Origin: DASXRU01 sp034665305
GTDB lineage: Bacteria; Acidobacteriota; Blastocatellia; Pyrinomonadales; Pyrinomonadaceae
Direction of reading: 5' to 3'
DNA: 64,000 bases
Assembly: GCA_034665305.1 (NCBI GenBank)
Contig: JAXDFZ010000011.1
Coordinates: 310,001 to 374,000, forward strand
Position numbers and translations under genes: made by a program. The notes beneath the pieces are model-generated. The model did not search any database. It was not told the origin of the DNA and saw only the letters and a list, made by a program, of their open reading frames with translations. Positions 35,502-44,776 of the stretch are shown piece by piece; position 1 is the first letter of the stretch; every line of letters starts with the position of its first letter.

Positions 35502-36893
35502 TCACACCGAAGCAGCAATCGCCTCATCAAATATTTCCAGCGCTACATCGACATTCTCTCGCGTCAGTATCAGCGGCGGTGACCAGCGAATTGTATTAGC
35601 GCCTGCGCCCAGCAGAATCAATCCACGATCGAAGCAGGCGATTTCCACCGCATCACGCAAGGCCGCATTAGCTTTCCTGGAGGTTCGGTCCTCCACAAAT
35701 TCAACTCCGAGCATCATGCCCATGCCGCGCACGTCGCCAATGCATTCGTGCTTTGTCATCAGCGCTGTCAGCCCGGTTTTCAAATAAGCGCCCACGTCAG
35801 CGCTGTTCGCCAGTAGTTCGCGTTCCAGCAGCTCGATCGTTTTCAGCGCCGACGCAATGCAAACAGGATTGCCGCCGAACGTCGAAGCGTGCGCGCCCGG
35901 TTTCCAATCCATCAGATCGGCGCGAGCCACACAAGCGCCGATTGGCAGACCCGATGCGACACCCTTCGCGAGGCATACGATATCCGCCTTCACGTCATAG
36001 TATTCGCAGGCAAACATTTTCCCTGTGCGGCCCATGCCGCTCTGCACTTCATCAACAATCAGCAGGATGCCATGCTCGTCGCAAATTCGGCGCAAGCCTT
36101 GCAGAAATCCCGGCGGCGATGGCACGTATCCACCTTCACCCTGTACCGGCTCCACGACGATCGCCGCAACTTCTTCCGGAGGCGTCGTCGTCTTAAACAA
36201 ACGGTTCTCGATCCAGTTCAACGCGCCCTGCGACGAACCACCGTCGCCGCAATCTTCCGCACTAAACGGATTGCGATAATCATTGGGGTAGGGCAGGTGA
36301 ACTACGTCCAGCAGCTGTCGTTTGAAACCACTGCGTTGGGCGGCGCGCGACGACGTGAGTGACAAGGAACCTAACGTGCGTCCGTGGAAACTGTTGAAGA
36401 AGGCGATGAATTTTTCCCGTCCGGTCGCGTGCATCGCGAGCTTTAGCGCAGTCTCGATTGCCTCCGTACCGCTGTTGGCAAAATGCGTTCGCGTAGGCCG
36501 TTGCACGGGGACGATTTCGTCCAGCTTCTGCGCCAGCTGCGGCATGTGCCGGTAGTAATAATCCGTGCCGCACATGTGAATCAATTGCGCAGCCTGGTCC
36601 TGAATGGCGCGGACTATTTCCGGATGGCAATGGCCCGTGGAACAGACGGCGACGCCCGCGTTGCAGTCAAGAAAAACATTGCCGTCAACGTCAGTCACCC
36701 AAACGCCCTGTGCGTGATCGGCGACCAGTTTGAAAGACGGTCGCGGATACGAAGGCGTAACGTACTGAGCGTCGGCTTCGATGATGGCCTGGCCTTTGGG
36801 ACCGGGCAGTGCCGTGATTATTTGGGGACGTCGCGGTCCCTGAATGCCTGTCGTCTCAGTAGCAACTTGCGGCGGTGCCATAGTTGTCGTCAT
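35502..36893 (-). CDS. Class III PLP aminotransferase (GABA/acetylornithine type)
   Basis: PLP-dependent omega-aminotransferase, 463 aa. It has DVDGNVFLDCNAGVAVCSTGH, ANSGTEAIETALKLAM (cofactor phosphate), the catalytic DEVQSGMGRTGKMFACEYY segment with the downstream PLP Lys in CLAKGVASGLPIGA, and HASTFGGNPV. GabT-like and acetylornithine aminotransferases are equally possible. Start 36893 (MTTTMAPP) is fixed by AAGGAG 7 nt upstream. Confidence 0.9.
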   Translation of the reverse strand: MTTTMAPPQVATETTGIQGPRRPQIITALPGPKGQAIIEADAQYVTPSYPRPSFKLVADHAQGVWVTDVDGNVFLDCNAGVAVCSTGHCHPEIVRAIQDQAAQLIHMCGTDYYYRHMPQLAQKLDEIVPVQRPTRTHFANSGTEAIETALKLAMHATGREKFIAFFNSFHGRTLGSLSLTSSRAAQRSGFKRQLLDVVHLPYPNDYRNPFSAEDCGDGGSSQGALNWIENRLFKTTTPPEEVAAIVVEPVQGEGGYVPSPPGFLQGLRRICDEHGILLIVDEVQSGMGRTGKMFACEYYDVKADIVCLAKGVASGLPIGACVARADLMDWKPGAHASTFGGNPVCIASALKTIELLERELLANSADVGAYLKTGLTALMTKHECIGDVRGMGMMLGVEFVEDRTSRKANAALRDAVEIACFDRGLILLGAGANTIRWSPPLILTRENVDVALEIFDEAIAASV

Positions 36894-37201
36894 GTCAGAG
36901 TCTCCTTGTTGGATCGAAGCTCCCTGGGAGCTGCGGGAAAACGGAAGCAGGACAGAATTCCGCAACGGAATTCATGATTGCGAAACGTTGAGTTGACTGA
37001 CGGTAAACTAGTCCGCGAACAAGTTGGCGCGGAATTCGAGGGGCAAAAGATGTAGCGGGCGCTTCATAGAAGTTTACGATTAATACGTTAACAGTGAGGC
37101 TATACTAACACTTTGCCGTTTTGCTTTCCACCGAAGGCCAAAGCCGGCAGTAGGCCATTTCGATTGCTGAACGCGTGGTGATCTAATATCGGACTTCCAC
37201 C
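36894..37201. other. Divergent intergenic region
   Basis: 308 bp between the minus-strand aminotransferase and a small plus-strand gene. A TATACT resembling a -10 box lies at 37101-37106, about 95 bp upstream of the small gene, without a good -35 at 17 bp. No repeats, RNA genes or other ORFs could be supported. Confidence 0.4.
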
Positions 37202-37465
37202 ATGAGGAATTTGACACGCATACTCATAGCTATCTCAGCCGCATTAGTTCTTCTCGGTATAGCAATGCCTTATTACGGGAGAAGATATGGCGAGCATCGG
37301 ATAAGCGTGAGAGCGGTTGATGGATTTGGGCGTGAGTTTGACTCGGTCACTTCAGAGTGGGATCACCGCGCTTACTACGTGATCATGGTTGCCGTGTTCA
37401 TTGGATTGCTACCGATGCTTATCATTCTAGTTAGGCGGCTATATCCTCGATACCAAGGCCGGTAG
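37202..37465 (+). CDS. Small two-helix membrane protein
   Basis: Protein of 87 aa with membrane segments at about 5-24 and 61-80 separated by a polar loop rich in Arg, Asp and Glu. I do not recognise a family. Its ATG-started frame and predicted topology make it plausible; codon use cannot confirm it by eye. Confidence 0.5.
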   Translation: MRNLTRILIAISAALVLLGIAMPYYGRRYGEHRISVRAVDGFGREFDSVTSEWDHRAYYVIMVAVFIGLLPMLIILVRRLYPRYQGR

Positions 37466-37509
37466 TGCGCTAAATCTGCAGGATTTACTTGGCGGACAAC
37501 GGTACAGAT

Positions 37510-38967
37510 TTAGGTCTTTCGTTTCCAACGCACACCATCCTTGGTGTCTTCCAATACGATGTTTCGATTTGCCAACTCGTCGCGAATTTCATCGGCGCGA
37601 TCAAAGTCACGGCGGCGGCGAGCTTCCTGCCGCTCGGCAATCAAATTCTGAATCTCAACCTCAAGTTCGGAAGCCGCGGCATTTGCTGTCTCTGAGTTGT
37701 TGAGTTGAAAGATTCCGGTTCCCGCAGCAGCCGTCACGCCAATGACATTCAACACACTGTCGATACGATCCAGGGCCGCGACCACCTCGCGTTTGTTTTC
37801 TTCGCGCAGGCCGCGTTTTGACAGCACGGTGTTCACTTCGCGCGTCAAATCGTGCAGGGCTGCCAGCGCTCTCGAAGTATTCAGATCGTCATCCATGCCG
37901 GCTTCAAATTCTTTGAGCGCAGCTTCCGTCGCGTCGTGTAGCCGGTCATCGCGTCCCGCTTCCGTCTTCGCTTCCTCCAGGCGAGCGCGAAAGTCGCGCA
38001 GACTGCTTACGGTCTTCTCCGCGCCGCGCATTGCGTCGAAAGTGAAGTTCAGTTGCTTGCGGCAGGGAACACTGAGCAGGAAATACCGCACACCCGCGGC
38101 GGTGAAGCCTTGCTTAGCCAGATCGCGGAAAGTGTAATAGTTGCCTTTTGACTTTGACATCGTCTCGCCTTCGACCTTCAGATGTTCAAAGTGCAACCAG
38201 TAGCGCACAAACTGCTTGCCGGTGGCGCCCTCGCTCTGCGCGATTTCGTTTTCATGATGAGGGAAAACCAGATCGATGCCGCCCACGTGCAGATCGAACG
38301 TCTCACCCAGATACTTCATCGACATCGCGGAGCACTCGACATGCCAGCCTGGCCGGCCCCGCCCGATGCTGGCGTCCCACGCGGGTTCCTCGGCATTATT
38401 GGGGGCCTTCCAAAGCGCGAAGTCACGCGCATCTTCCTTCTCGTATTTATCGGTATCGACGCGATCGCTGCCGCCTTCGAGGTTCCCCGCGAAATTGATC
38501 CGGGAAAGTTTGCCGTACTCCGGAAAGGATTTGATCCGGTAATAGATTGAACCGTCCGATCGATACGCGTGTCCCCGCTGCTCGAGCTGATCAATCAGCG
38601 TAACCATTTCCGGTATATGCCGGGTGGCGCGCGGCGCAACCTCCGGCCGTTCGCAGCCGAGAGCATCAAAGTCTTCCCAGAATGCATCGATGTATTGCGC
38701 GGTGTAATCGTCGATCGACTTTCCGTGTTCCTGCGCCTTCGCGATGATGCGATCATCGACGTCGGTGAGATTCATCACCTGAGTGACGCGAAATCCCTTG
38801 AACTTCAAATAGCGTCGCAACACATCGGCGGCAATCGCCGAACGAAAGTTTCCAATGTGGCCGTAGTCCCAGACCGTCGGCCCGCAGTAGTAAAACTTTG
38901 CCTCGCCCTCCTGCAGGGGACGAAACTCTTCCAGGCGTCCTGACAATGTGTTGTAAAAGCTGAACAT
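37510..38967 (-). CDS. cysS: Cysteinyl-tRNA synthetase
   Basis: Class I aminoacyl-tRNA synthetase, 485 aa. YYCGPTVWDYGHIGNFRSA contains the zinc Cys and the HIGH-like motif. The second zinc Cys/His region is in HVECSAM and FPHHENE, and the KMSKS loop is GETMSKSKGN. Length and domain order are standard, with a DALR-type C-terminal domain. Confidence 0.97.
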   Translation of the reverse strand: MFSFYNTLSGRLEEFRPLQEGEAKFYYCGPTVWDYGHIGNFRSAIAADVLRRYLKFKGFRVTQVMNLTDVDDRIIAKAQEHGKSIDDYTAQYIDAFWEDFDALGCERPEVAPRATRHIPEMVTLIDQLEQRGHAYRSDGSIYYRIKSFPEYGKLSRINFAGNLEGGSDRVDTDKYEKEDARDFALWKAPNNAEEPAWDASIGRGRPGWHVECSAMSMKYLGETFDLHVGGIDLVFPHHENEIAQSEGATGKQFVRYWLHFEHLKVEGETMSKSKGNYYTFRDLAKQGFTAAGVRYFLLSVPCRKQLNFTFDAMRGAEKTVSSLRDFRARLEEAKTEAGRDDRLHDATEAALKEFEAGMDDDLNTSRALAALHDLTREVNTVLSKRGLREENKREVVAALDRIDSVLNVIGVTAAAGTGIFQLNNSETANAAASELEVEIQNLIAERQEARRRRDFDRADEIRDELANRNIVLEDTKDGVRWKRKT

Positions 38968-39028
38968 AAAAGTTGGTTGAGTCTAGGAGACCGCGTGAGG
39001 TGAGTCAACCGCGACGAGGGAGAGTAGC

Positions 39029-40081
39029 TTAGCGGCCGGTGTGTCGAGTCTTGAAATGTTCGAACCCGCCGGGCTCCAGGTTCCATACGTGGCTGCCTTC
39101 GGCAATGCGAATGCAACCGATCTCATTTGTAATTTCGCCAATCTGGGTAACGGGCGTGCCATCGACTTGTCGGGGCAATCGTGCCGCGTCTTTCGGGTTC
39201 ACGGTGAACAACAGTTCAAAGTCTTCGCCGCCATGAAGCGCTAACAGCAGCGGGTCAAGCGCGCGTCGTCCACACAACTCAACCGCGTGTACATCAAGCG
39301 GTAAGGATGCGGATTGCAACAGCGCGCCTGTGTCGCTTGCGCGACAGAGGTGTCGCAGGTCCGACGACAAACCGTCGCTAATGTCGATCATCGCCGTCGC
39401 CAGCCGCTCTTCACCTAAAACACGGCCCCAGCCGACACGCGGTTCAGGACACATCTGGCGCAGCAGCAGGGCCGCGATCGCATCGTGGTCCACCTCGCGT
39501 TCATGCAAAGAATGAGGACGAGCACCCGTTTCCAGTAAGCGCAGACCAGCCGCGGCGCCTCCCAGCGTTCCGGTCACAAAAATCAAATCGCCGGGCTGAG
39601 CACCGCGTCGCCGCACGGCTTGTCCACGTAGCACCTCTCCCAGAACGATTGAGTCGATAACGATCGTTTCCGGCGTGCGGGAGACGTCCCCGCCCGCCAG
39701 CGACACGCTGTAATGATCGGCAAGCGAAAAGAACCCCTCGTAAAACTCAGCAACAAAGTTTGATTCCCAAACCGATTCCGGTAGACCGAGCGATATCAAG
39801 CTCCAGCGAGGGGCCGCGCCCATGGCGGCAATGTCGGAGAGCGACACAGCCAGCGCCTTATGACCCAGCATTCGCGGCAGCATTGAGTCACGGCGAAAAT
39901 CAACGTCTTCCACTAGCAAGTCAGTTGTCACTACCGTGTCGACGCCCGGTCGCGACTGAATCACGGCCGCATCATCGCCGATGCCGAGCGTGAGGGTAGA
40001 ACTCCGAGTGTCAGAGGAAGAGGCGCCGCGTTTGCTTTGCGTCAGTCGCCGCAGTTCGTCGATGAAAGCAAACTCGCTCAT
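39029..40081 (-). CDS. thiL: Thiamine-monophosphate kinase ThiL
   Basis: Phosphorylates thiamine monophosphate to the pyrophosphate form, 350 aa. It has the AIR-synthase-like GIGDDAAVIQ motif, TTDLLVEDVDFR, GHKALAVSLSDIAAMGA, SLAGGDVSRTP and DISDGLSSDL. Length matches the family. Confidence 0.95.
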   Translation of the reverse strand: MSEFAFIDELRRLTQSKRGASSSDTRSSTLTLGIGDDAAVIQSRPGVDTVVTTDLLVEDVDFRRDSMLPRMLGHKALAVSLSDIAAMGAAPRWSLISLGLPESVWESNFVAEFYEGFFSLADHYSVSLAGGDVSRTPETIVIDSIVLGEVLRGQAVRRRGAQPGDLIFVTGTLGGAAAGLRLLETGARPHSLHEREVDHDAIAALLLRQMCPEPRVGWGRVLGEERLATAMIDISDGLSSDLRHLCRASDTGALLQSASLPLDVHAVELCGRRALDPLLLALHGGEDFELLFTVNPKDAARLPRQVDGTPVTQIGEITNEIGCIRIAEGSHVWNLEPGGFEHFKTRHTGR

Positions 40082-40100
40082 TGGTGGTGTGTTTAGTTTT

Positions 40101-40276
40101 TAATGCAAACTCTTAGTTTGCGATGGCTTTGCGCAAAAATTACTGAACACCGGTCTTCGCCCCTTTCCGCAAGCGGAGAGGGGCAGACACACGGCTGAAT
40201 CTGATTTGTGTGCAAAGCGGTTTGCGATGCAAGAAACCTATTCAACGTTCACGCAAACTGACAGTTTGCATTACAG
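40101..40276. repeat. REPIN-like pair of GCAAACT palindromes, copy 1
   Basis: TAATGCAAACTCTTAGTTTGCG at 40101-40122 and the opposite-facing CGCAAACTGACAGTTTGCATTACAG type at 40252-40276, each internally palindromic (GCAAACTNNNAGTTTGC). The right copy contains the stop codon of the neighbouring aminotransferase. A second pair is at 42234-42307. Confidence 0.8.
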
Positions 40277-41446
40277 ATTGCGGCGCATTGAATCGAGTCC
40301 GGCTTCGATCATTTCAAGGGAAGTGGAAAAAGAAAAGCGCACGTGCCCCTCGCCGTCAGGACCAAACACGACACCCGGCACCGTCGCTACCTGGGCGCGA
40401 TCGAGAAGGACCTCCGCTGCCTTGCGGCTATCGCTGCTGATTCGAGAGACGTCAGGGAACGCATAAAATGCCCCCGCCGGTTTTTCGCAAGACAACCCGA
40501 GTTCATTCAGACCGGCCAGCAGCACATCGCGGCGTTGCCGATAAGCGTCTCGCGATGTTTCCAGAAAATCCGAAGGAGTTGAAACCGCGGCTAACGCTGC
40601 CCACTGCGTGGGAGTCGAAACGCCGTTGGAAGAATAAAGGGTCGTCTTGCGTAAGCCCGTCATCCACGGCTCTCCCGCCACCGCATATCCGATGCGCCAA
40701 CCGGTCATCGCGTAGGACTTGGAAAGTGTAAAGCAGGTAATTGTGCGCTCGAACATTCCGGGAAGAGAAGCGATGGAAACGTGGGTTCCCTCATACACCA
40801 GATCCTCATACGCTTCGTCGGCGATCACGACCAGGTCGTGCTCTTGCGCAAAGCGCGCGACGTCTTCAGCTTCGGTTCGATCGAACACGGCGCCGGTTGG
40901 GTTCGCCGGCGTGTTGAAGTAAATCGCGCGAGTCTTCGACGTAACGTAACGCGCCAGAGTCGTGGCAAAGCCTGCTTGCCGGGCTTCGGTGGTTGGAACC
41001 AGGACGGCATGGCCCTGGCAATGCGCGATGAGATCCTTGATCGGCGTCCAGTAAGGAGAGAAAACCAGAACTTCATCGCCGGGATCGACGACCGATTGAA
41101 AAGCTCCGAACAATCCCTGCATCCCGCCATTCACCACGATTACATTTTCCTCTGTCGCAGTAATGCCATTGCGGTTTCGGAGTTTGTCCGCGATCGCCAG
41201 GCGCAATTGCTGCGTGCCGGACGAAGGTGCATAGCGCGTTTTGTTTTCCTTCAGCGCGGCAACGGCGGCCCCTTTGATATGATCGGGAGTATCACGATAT
41301 GGCTCGCCGCCCTCGAACTGGTAGACGGTCGCCCCGTTCGCGCGCAACTGCATGATCCGGTTGCGAACGTTGACGATATCCGAAAAGCCAACTTCATCCA
41401 GACGCCTGGCAAGGCGCAGTACGGTCGAAGCAGGTGAAGTTTGCAA
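40271..41446 (-). CDS. Class I/II PLP aminotransferase
   Basis: About 391 aa, AspC-like fold. The cofactor-binding motifs are PANPTGAVF, IADEAYEDL and the PLP-Lys region SKSYAMTGWRIGYA. It probably uses aspartate or another amino acid; the substrate is not decidable here. Start is a TTG at 41446, with GGAGG exactly 6 nt upstream (41453-41457 on the plus strand); the frame extends to 41536 without support. Confidence 0.9.
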   Translation of the reverse strand: MQTSPASTVLRLARRLDEVGFSDIVNVRNRIMQLRANGATVYQFEGGEPYRDTPDHIKGAAVAALKENKTRYAPSSGTQQLRLAIADKLRNRNGITATEENVIVVNGGMQGLFGAFQSVVDPGDEVLVFSPYWTPIKDLIAHCQGHAVLVPTTEARQAGFATTLARYVTSKTRAIYFNTPANPTGAVFDRTEAEDVARFAQEHDLVVIADEAYEDLVYEGTHVSIASLPGMFERTITCFTLSKSYAMTGWRIGYAVAGEPWMTGLRKTTLYSSNGVSTPTQWAALAAVSTPSDFLETSRDAYRQRRDVLLAGLNELGLSCEKPAGAFYAFPDVSRISSDSRKAAEVLLDRAQVATVPGVVFGPDGEGHVRFSFSTSLEMIEAGLDSMRRNL

Positions 41447-41721
41447 AACGAACCTCCGATTTAAGAGCCAAGAAAGTTGAGATGACCGAGGATTATAGCT
41501 TGGGGTTGAGGGCGCGTCTATTCGCGATAGGCTCAACGCGCTCGCGACCGCGATCTGCGAAGCTCAGGCTATACCTTTAATATTCCGATTGAGCTTTACG
41601 CCCGTAAATATAAGCATTGACACGCCGAACGGCGCGCGGGTAACATGCGCGCCAAGTTCCCGGTGCGAAGGAGCCCGTCTTACCTTGCCGGTTATATCTG
41701 CGGCGCTTCCGCTTTGAATAA

Positions 41722-42228
41722 ATGAGCCAACCCATGACTGCGATTCCGGAAAAGCTTTATTTCAAGATCGGTGAAGTCTGCGAGATCGTTGGCGTGCAGG
41801 CCCATGTGCTGCGTTATTGGGAAACTGAGTTTCCTATGCTGCAGCCGCAGAAGAACCGGGCCGGGCAGCGGACTTATCGCCGTCGCGACGTGGAAATGGC
41901 GCTACGAGTCAAGGAACTGCTTTACGACGAGCAATACACCATTGCCGGAGCAAAAAAGCGGCTGGCAAATGACACGCGGGGCGGCAGTAAGTTGAAAGTA
42001 GTTAGCCCGGAAACAGCGAGCGCGACGCCAGCAGCCTCGCCGGCACAGACGCAACGGACAACCGAGAGATCGGCTGTGCCCCCGCGCGATCGGGCGCGCG
42101 AGTTTCCCGCCAGCGCTCCCGTCAAAGAGCCCAAGCCAGCCAGCCTGAAACAGATTGCCGAAGACTTGCGAGAAATTCTGGCAATGCTCGAAAGCGATGA
42201 GGCAGATATCAAATCAACCCGCCGCTAG
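41722..42228 (+). CDS. MerR-family transcriptional regulator
   Basis: Protein of 168 aa. An N-terminal MerR HTH (FKIGEVCEIVGVQAHVLRYWE, NRAGQRTYRRRDVEM) is followed by a coiled region and an Ala/Pro-rich linker. It lacks a Cys metal site, so it is not a metal sensor of the MerR type. It is the HTH-only group often found next to tRNA-Pro and ihfA. An alternative start is at 41734. Confidence 0.9.
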   Translation: MSQPMTAIPEKLYFKIGEVCEIVGVQAHVLRYWETEFPMLQPQKNRAGQRTYRRRDVEMALRVKELLYDEQYTIAGAKKRLANDTRGGSKLKVVSPETASATPAASPAQTQRTTERSAVPPRDRAREFPASAPVKEPKPASLKQIAEDLREILAMLESDEADIKSTRR

Positions 42229-42233
42229 GTTAT

Positions 42234-42307
42234 CTGTAACGCAAACTGTTAGTTTGCGAGCGCACCGAATAATTCTCGCCAACGCAAACTAACAGTTTGC
42301 GCTACAG
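42234..42307. repeat. REPIN-like pair of GCAAACT palindromes, copy 2
   Basis: CTGTAACGCAAACTGTTAGTTTGCG at 42234-42258 faces CGCAAACTAACAGTTTGCGCTACAG at 42283-42307. The two units are inverted relative to each other and each is also a hairpin (GCAAACTGTTAGTTTGC). It lies between merR and tRNA-Pro. Confidence 0.85.
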
Positions 42308-42359
42308 AACTAACGCCTCATTGACAAAAACGGTTTTCGGACGATACTTAAAACTCGAA

Positions 42360-42436
42360 CGGGACGTGGCGCAGCCTGGTAGCGCGCACCCTTGGGGTGG
42401 GTGAGGCCCCGAGTTCGAATCTCGGCGTCCCGACCA
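42360..42436 (+). tRNA. tRNA-Pro (anticodon GGG)
   Basis: The acceptor stem CGGGACG pairs with CGTCCCG. The D arm has GCGCAGCCTGGTAGCGC, the anticodon stem is CACCC with loop TTGGGGT and GGGTG, so the anticodon is GGG (reads CCC and CCU). The T arm TTCGAAT is intact and CCA is encoded (42434-42436). Confidence 0.96.
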
Positions 42437-42443
42437 CATCTGA

Positions 42444-42483
42444 AAGGCCTTCAACCGAAAAGTTGAAGGCCTTTTGTTTTTTT
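42444..42483 (+). terminator. Intrinsic terminator after tRNA-Pro
   Basis: AAGGCCTTCAAC (42444-42455), a 6-nt loop, GTTGAAGGCCTT (42462-42473), then a T-run to 42483. A perfect 12-bp stem. Confidence 0.95.
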
Positions 42484-42648
42484 GGAGTGCGCCGGTAGAG
42501 CGCAGCGGCGACGGCGCTTTGGATGTTGTTATTACGCGGAGCGAGGCAGTAGCACGACCGTCGCGCTACCGCCCCACTAGTCCTATCCAAAGCGGTGTCG
42601 CGATACGATTGCCACCGCACTCCAAATAGGAGCCGCTGTCGCCACGGA

Positions 42649-43104
42649 TTACGAACTAACAGTGATCGGAGCCTCCACACCGTCATCCTGCTCCACGATT
42701 ACGATCGGCGAGGCCAGCATACGGTGGACCGGACACTTGCCGGCAATCTCACGCAGACGCGCGCGCTGTTCGGCGGTCAGTTCGCCTGCGAAACTAACTG
42801 AATGTTCAATTCGATGGATGAAGCCTTCGCCTTTGTTCGCACACTCCACGCAATCGCGCTCGTGAATGCGTCCCTGAGACAGTTTTACGGTGACGCCTTC
42901 GAGGGGCCACTGTTTCCTTCGCGCGTACAACGTGACCGTCATCGAAATGCAACTGCCGAGCGCGCCGAGCAGTAGCGTGTACGGATCGGGCCCCGCGCCA
43001 TCACCTCCCACACTGATTGGTTCATCCGTTATGAGGATCTGATCTTCCCCGTAACGCACTTCGTTTTGAAGATTATGGCGGGAAGTTACGGTCACTTGAT
43101 TCAT
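42649..43104 (-). CDS. OsmC-family peroxiredoxin-like protein
   Basis: Protein of 151 aa. The two redox Cys of OsmC/Ohr proteins are C74-type positions in LGALGSCISMTVT and GKCPVHRML. The YTLLLGALGSC helix is typical of the family. Start 43104 (MNQVTV) is set by GGAG 7-8 nt upstream; a longer frame upstream overlaps the next gene. An additional CxxC (DCVECANKG) is present in the middle, unusual for the family. Confidence 0.87.
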   Translation of the reverse strand: MNQVTVTSRHNLQNEVRYGEDQILITDEPISVGGDGAGPDPYTLLLGALGSCISMTVTLYARRKQWPLEGVTVKLSQGRIHERDCVECANKGEGFIHRIEHSVSFAGELTAEQRARLREIAGKCPVHRMLASPIVIVEQDDGVEAPITVSS

Positions 43105-43115
43105 GGCGGGGTCTC

Positions 43116-43361
43116 CTATTTCTGAGCCCTTAGGATCTGAGATATTCCGAGCCCAAGGAATACCACTCCCGTCAGGATGATTACGGCGTAAGTAATGATT
43201 AACCCGCCGCGAGTGTATTTGCCCGTCCACATTTCGGCGTAGCGATAGGATGCCCGGGAATCGCGCCACTCTTTGATTGGCCGATGAAGAATGATAATCA
43301 GAAGCCCCACTATCGTGAAGAAGGCACCTACTACAATCTTATCGAGCGGACTATCCTGCAT
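43116..43361 (-). CDS. Small two-helix membrane protein
   Basis: Protein of 81 aa (MQDSPLDKIV...) with membrane segments at about 9-25 and 53-75 separated by a basic, aromatic loop. It lies 11 bp upstream of osmC, so it is probably co-transcribed. A much longer frame read through this region overlaps sucC on the other strand and is rejected. No family recognised. Confidence 0.65.
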   Translation of the reverse strand: MQDSPLDKIVVGAFFTIVGLLIIILHRPIKEWRDSRASYRYAEMWTGKYTRGGLIITYAVIILTGVVFLGLGISQILRAQK

Positions 43362-43520
43362 GTTCCGTATTATCGAGCCGTCCAGCAGAATCTTCAATGG
43401 AGCAAATGGTTTTGCTCGCAGCAGCGGCTCTACAGACCGTCGCTTGCTCCCGTTGGAATTGGCGGCTAAACTCTTTTCGCTCCAACCAAACAAACAGCGG
43501 AAACAGGTGGGGAATAGTCT

Positions 43521-44681
43521 GTGAAAATTCATGAGTATCAGGGAAAAGAACTGCTGAAGAAGTTCGGCGTGCCGGTCCCGCGCGGATTGGTTGCGCGCAC
43601 GGCCGACGAAGCGTACGCAGCAGCAAAGGAACTGGGCACCGACATAGTTGTAGTGAAGGCGCAGATTCACGCCGGGGGCCGCGGCAAAGGCGGCGGCGTA
43701 AAGTTGGCCCACTCGCCGGAAGAGGCCCGTGATATCGCGGGCAAGATGCTGGGCATGAATTTGGTCACGCACCAAACGGGACCTGAAGGCAGGAAAGTTC
43801 GCGTCCTCTTAATTGAAGAAGGATTGCCGATCGATAAGGAGTTTTACCTGGGCCTGGTGTTGGATCGCGCCAGTGGCCGGCTCGTGTTCATGGCTTCGGC
43901 AGCCGGCGGCATGGACATCGAAGAAGTCGCGGCGAAAACTCCGGAGCAAATATTCAAAGAGACGATCGATCCGGCCGTGGGTTTTCGGGCGTTCCAGGCG
44001 CGCAAGCTGGCGTTCGCTCTGGGATTGCCGGCGGAACTGGTAGGTCAGGCGGCCAAGTTCATGCAGGCCCTTTACCAGGCGACCGAACAAATGGACGCTT
44101 CGCTAGTTGAAATCAATCCGTTCCTGCTGACGAAAGACAAGCGTTTGATCGCCCTCGATGCAAAGATCAATTTCGACGACAACGCCATGTTCCGGCATAA
44201 AGAGTTTTTGGAGCTGCGCGACTTGAACGAAGAGGAGCCGTTGGAAATCGAAGCGTCGAAGTTTGACCTTAATTACATCAAGCTCGATGGCAATATTGCC
44301 TGCATGGTAAACGGCGCGGGGCTGGCAATGGCCACGATGGACATTATCAAACTCGCGGGTGGCGAGCCGGCCAACTTTCTCGACGTCGGTGGTGGCGCCT
44401 CACAGGAGCGAGTTGAAGCAGCGTTCCGCATTCTACTGGCCGACGAAAATGTGCGCGCGGTGCTGATAAATATTTTCGGCGGCATTGTCCGCTGCGATAT
44501 GGTGGCCCGCGGCGTAGTTGGCGCAGCGAAAAACCTGGGCGTGAAAGTTCCCGTGGTGGTGCGACTGGAAGGTACGAACGTCGAGGAAGGTCAGCGAGTG
44601 ATTCGCGAATCCGATCTTGGTTTCACGGTTGCGAACGGAATGCAGGACGCCGCGGAGAAAGTCGTGGCGCTCGCCGGATAG
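43521..44681 (+). CDS. sucC: Succinyl-CoA synthetase beta subunit (ADP-forming)
   Basis: TCA cycle enzyme subunit, 386 aa. An ATP-grasp N-terminal domain (MKIHEYQGKELLKKFGVPVPRG) is followed by the CoA-binding/phosphohistidine-contact domain ending GTNVEEGQ. GTG start with GGTGGGG upstream. The alpha subunit gene is 720 bp downstream, separated by a MauE-like gene, an unusual arrangement. Confidence 0.97.
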   Translation: MKIHEYQGKELLKKFGVPVPRGLVARTADEAYAAAKELGTDIVVVKAQIHAGGRGKGGGVKLAHSPEEARDIAGKMLGMNLVTHQTGPEGRKVRVLLIEEGLPIDKEFYLGLVLDRASGRLVFMASAAGGMDIEEVAAKTPEQIFKETIDPAVGFRAFQARKLAFALGLPAELVGQAAKFMQALYQATEQMDASLVEINPFLLTKDKRLIALDAKINFDDNAMFRHKEFLELRDLNEEEPLEIEASKFDLNYIKLDGNIACMVNGAGLAMATMDIIKLAGGEPANFLDVGGGASQERVEAAFRILLADENVRAVLINIFGGIVRCDMVARGVVGAAKNLGVKVPVVVRLEGTNVEEGQRVIRESDLGFTVANGMQDAAEKVVALAG

Positions 44682-44692
44682 TTTCGTAGGGG

Positions 44693-44765
44693 TGGCACTC
44701 CGTGGCCACCCCCTTTGATACCCAAGTATATCTTTGTTGACAATGAGGCGCCACGGGGTGCCACC
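44693..44765. repeat. Paired GGTGGCAC hairpin elements
   Basis: GGGGTGGCACTCCGTGGCCACCCC (about 44690-44713) is a hairpin, and GCCACGGGGTGCCACC (about 44750-44765) is its inverted partner. It lies directly after sucC and may be a REP-type element. Confidence 0.65.
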
Positions 44766-44776
44766 ACAATGTGTTC

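Noticed and set aside
42348..42686. Minus-strand 112-aa frame with GTPRFELGASPTP
   Set aside because: Antisense of tRNA-Pro and its terminator; a known type of spurious ORF.
43362..43775. Long 5' extension of the 81-aa membrane protein gene
   Set aside because: It overlaps sucC on the opposite strand; the ATG at 43361 begins the plausible protein.
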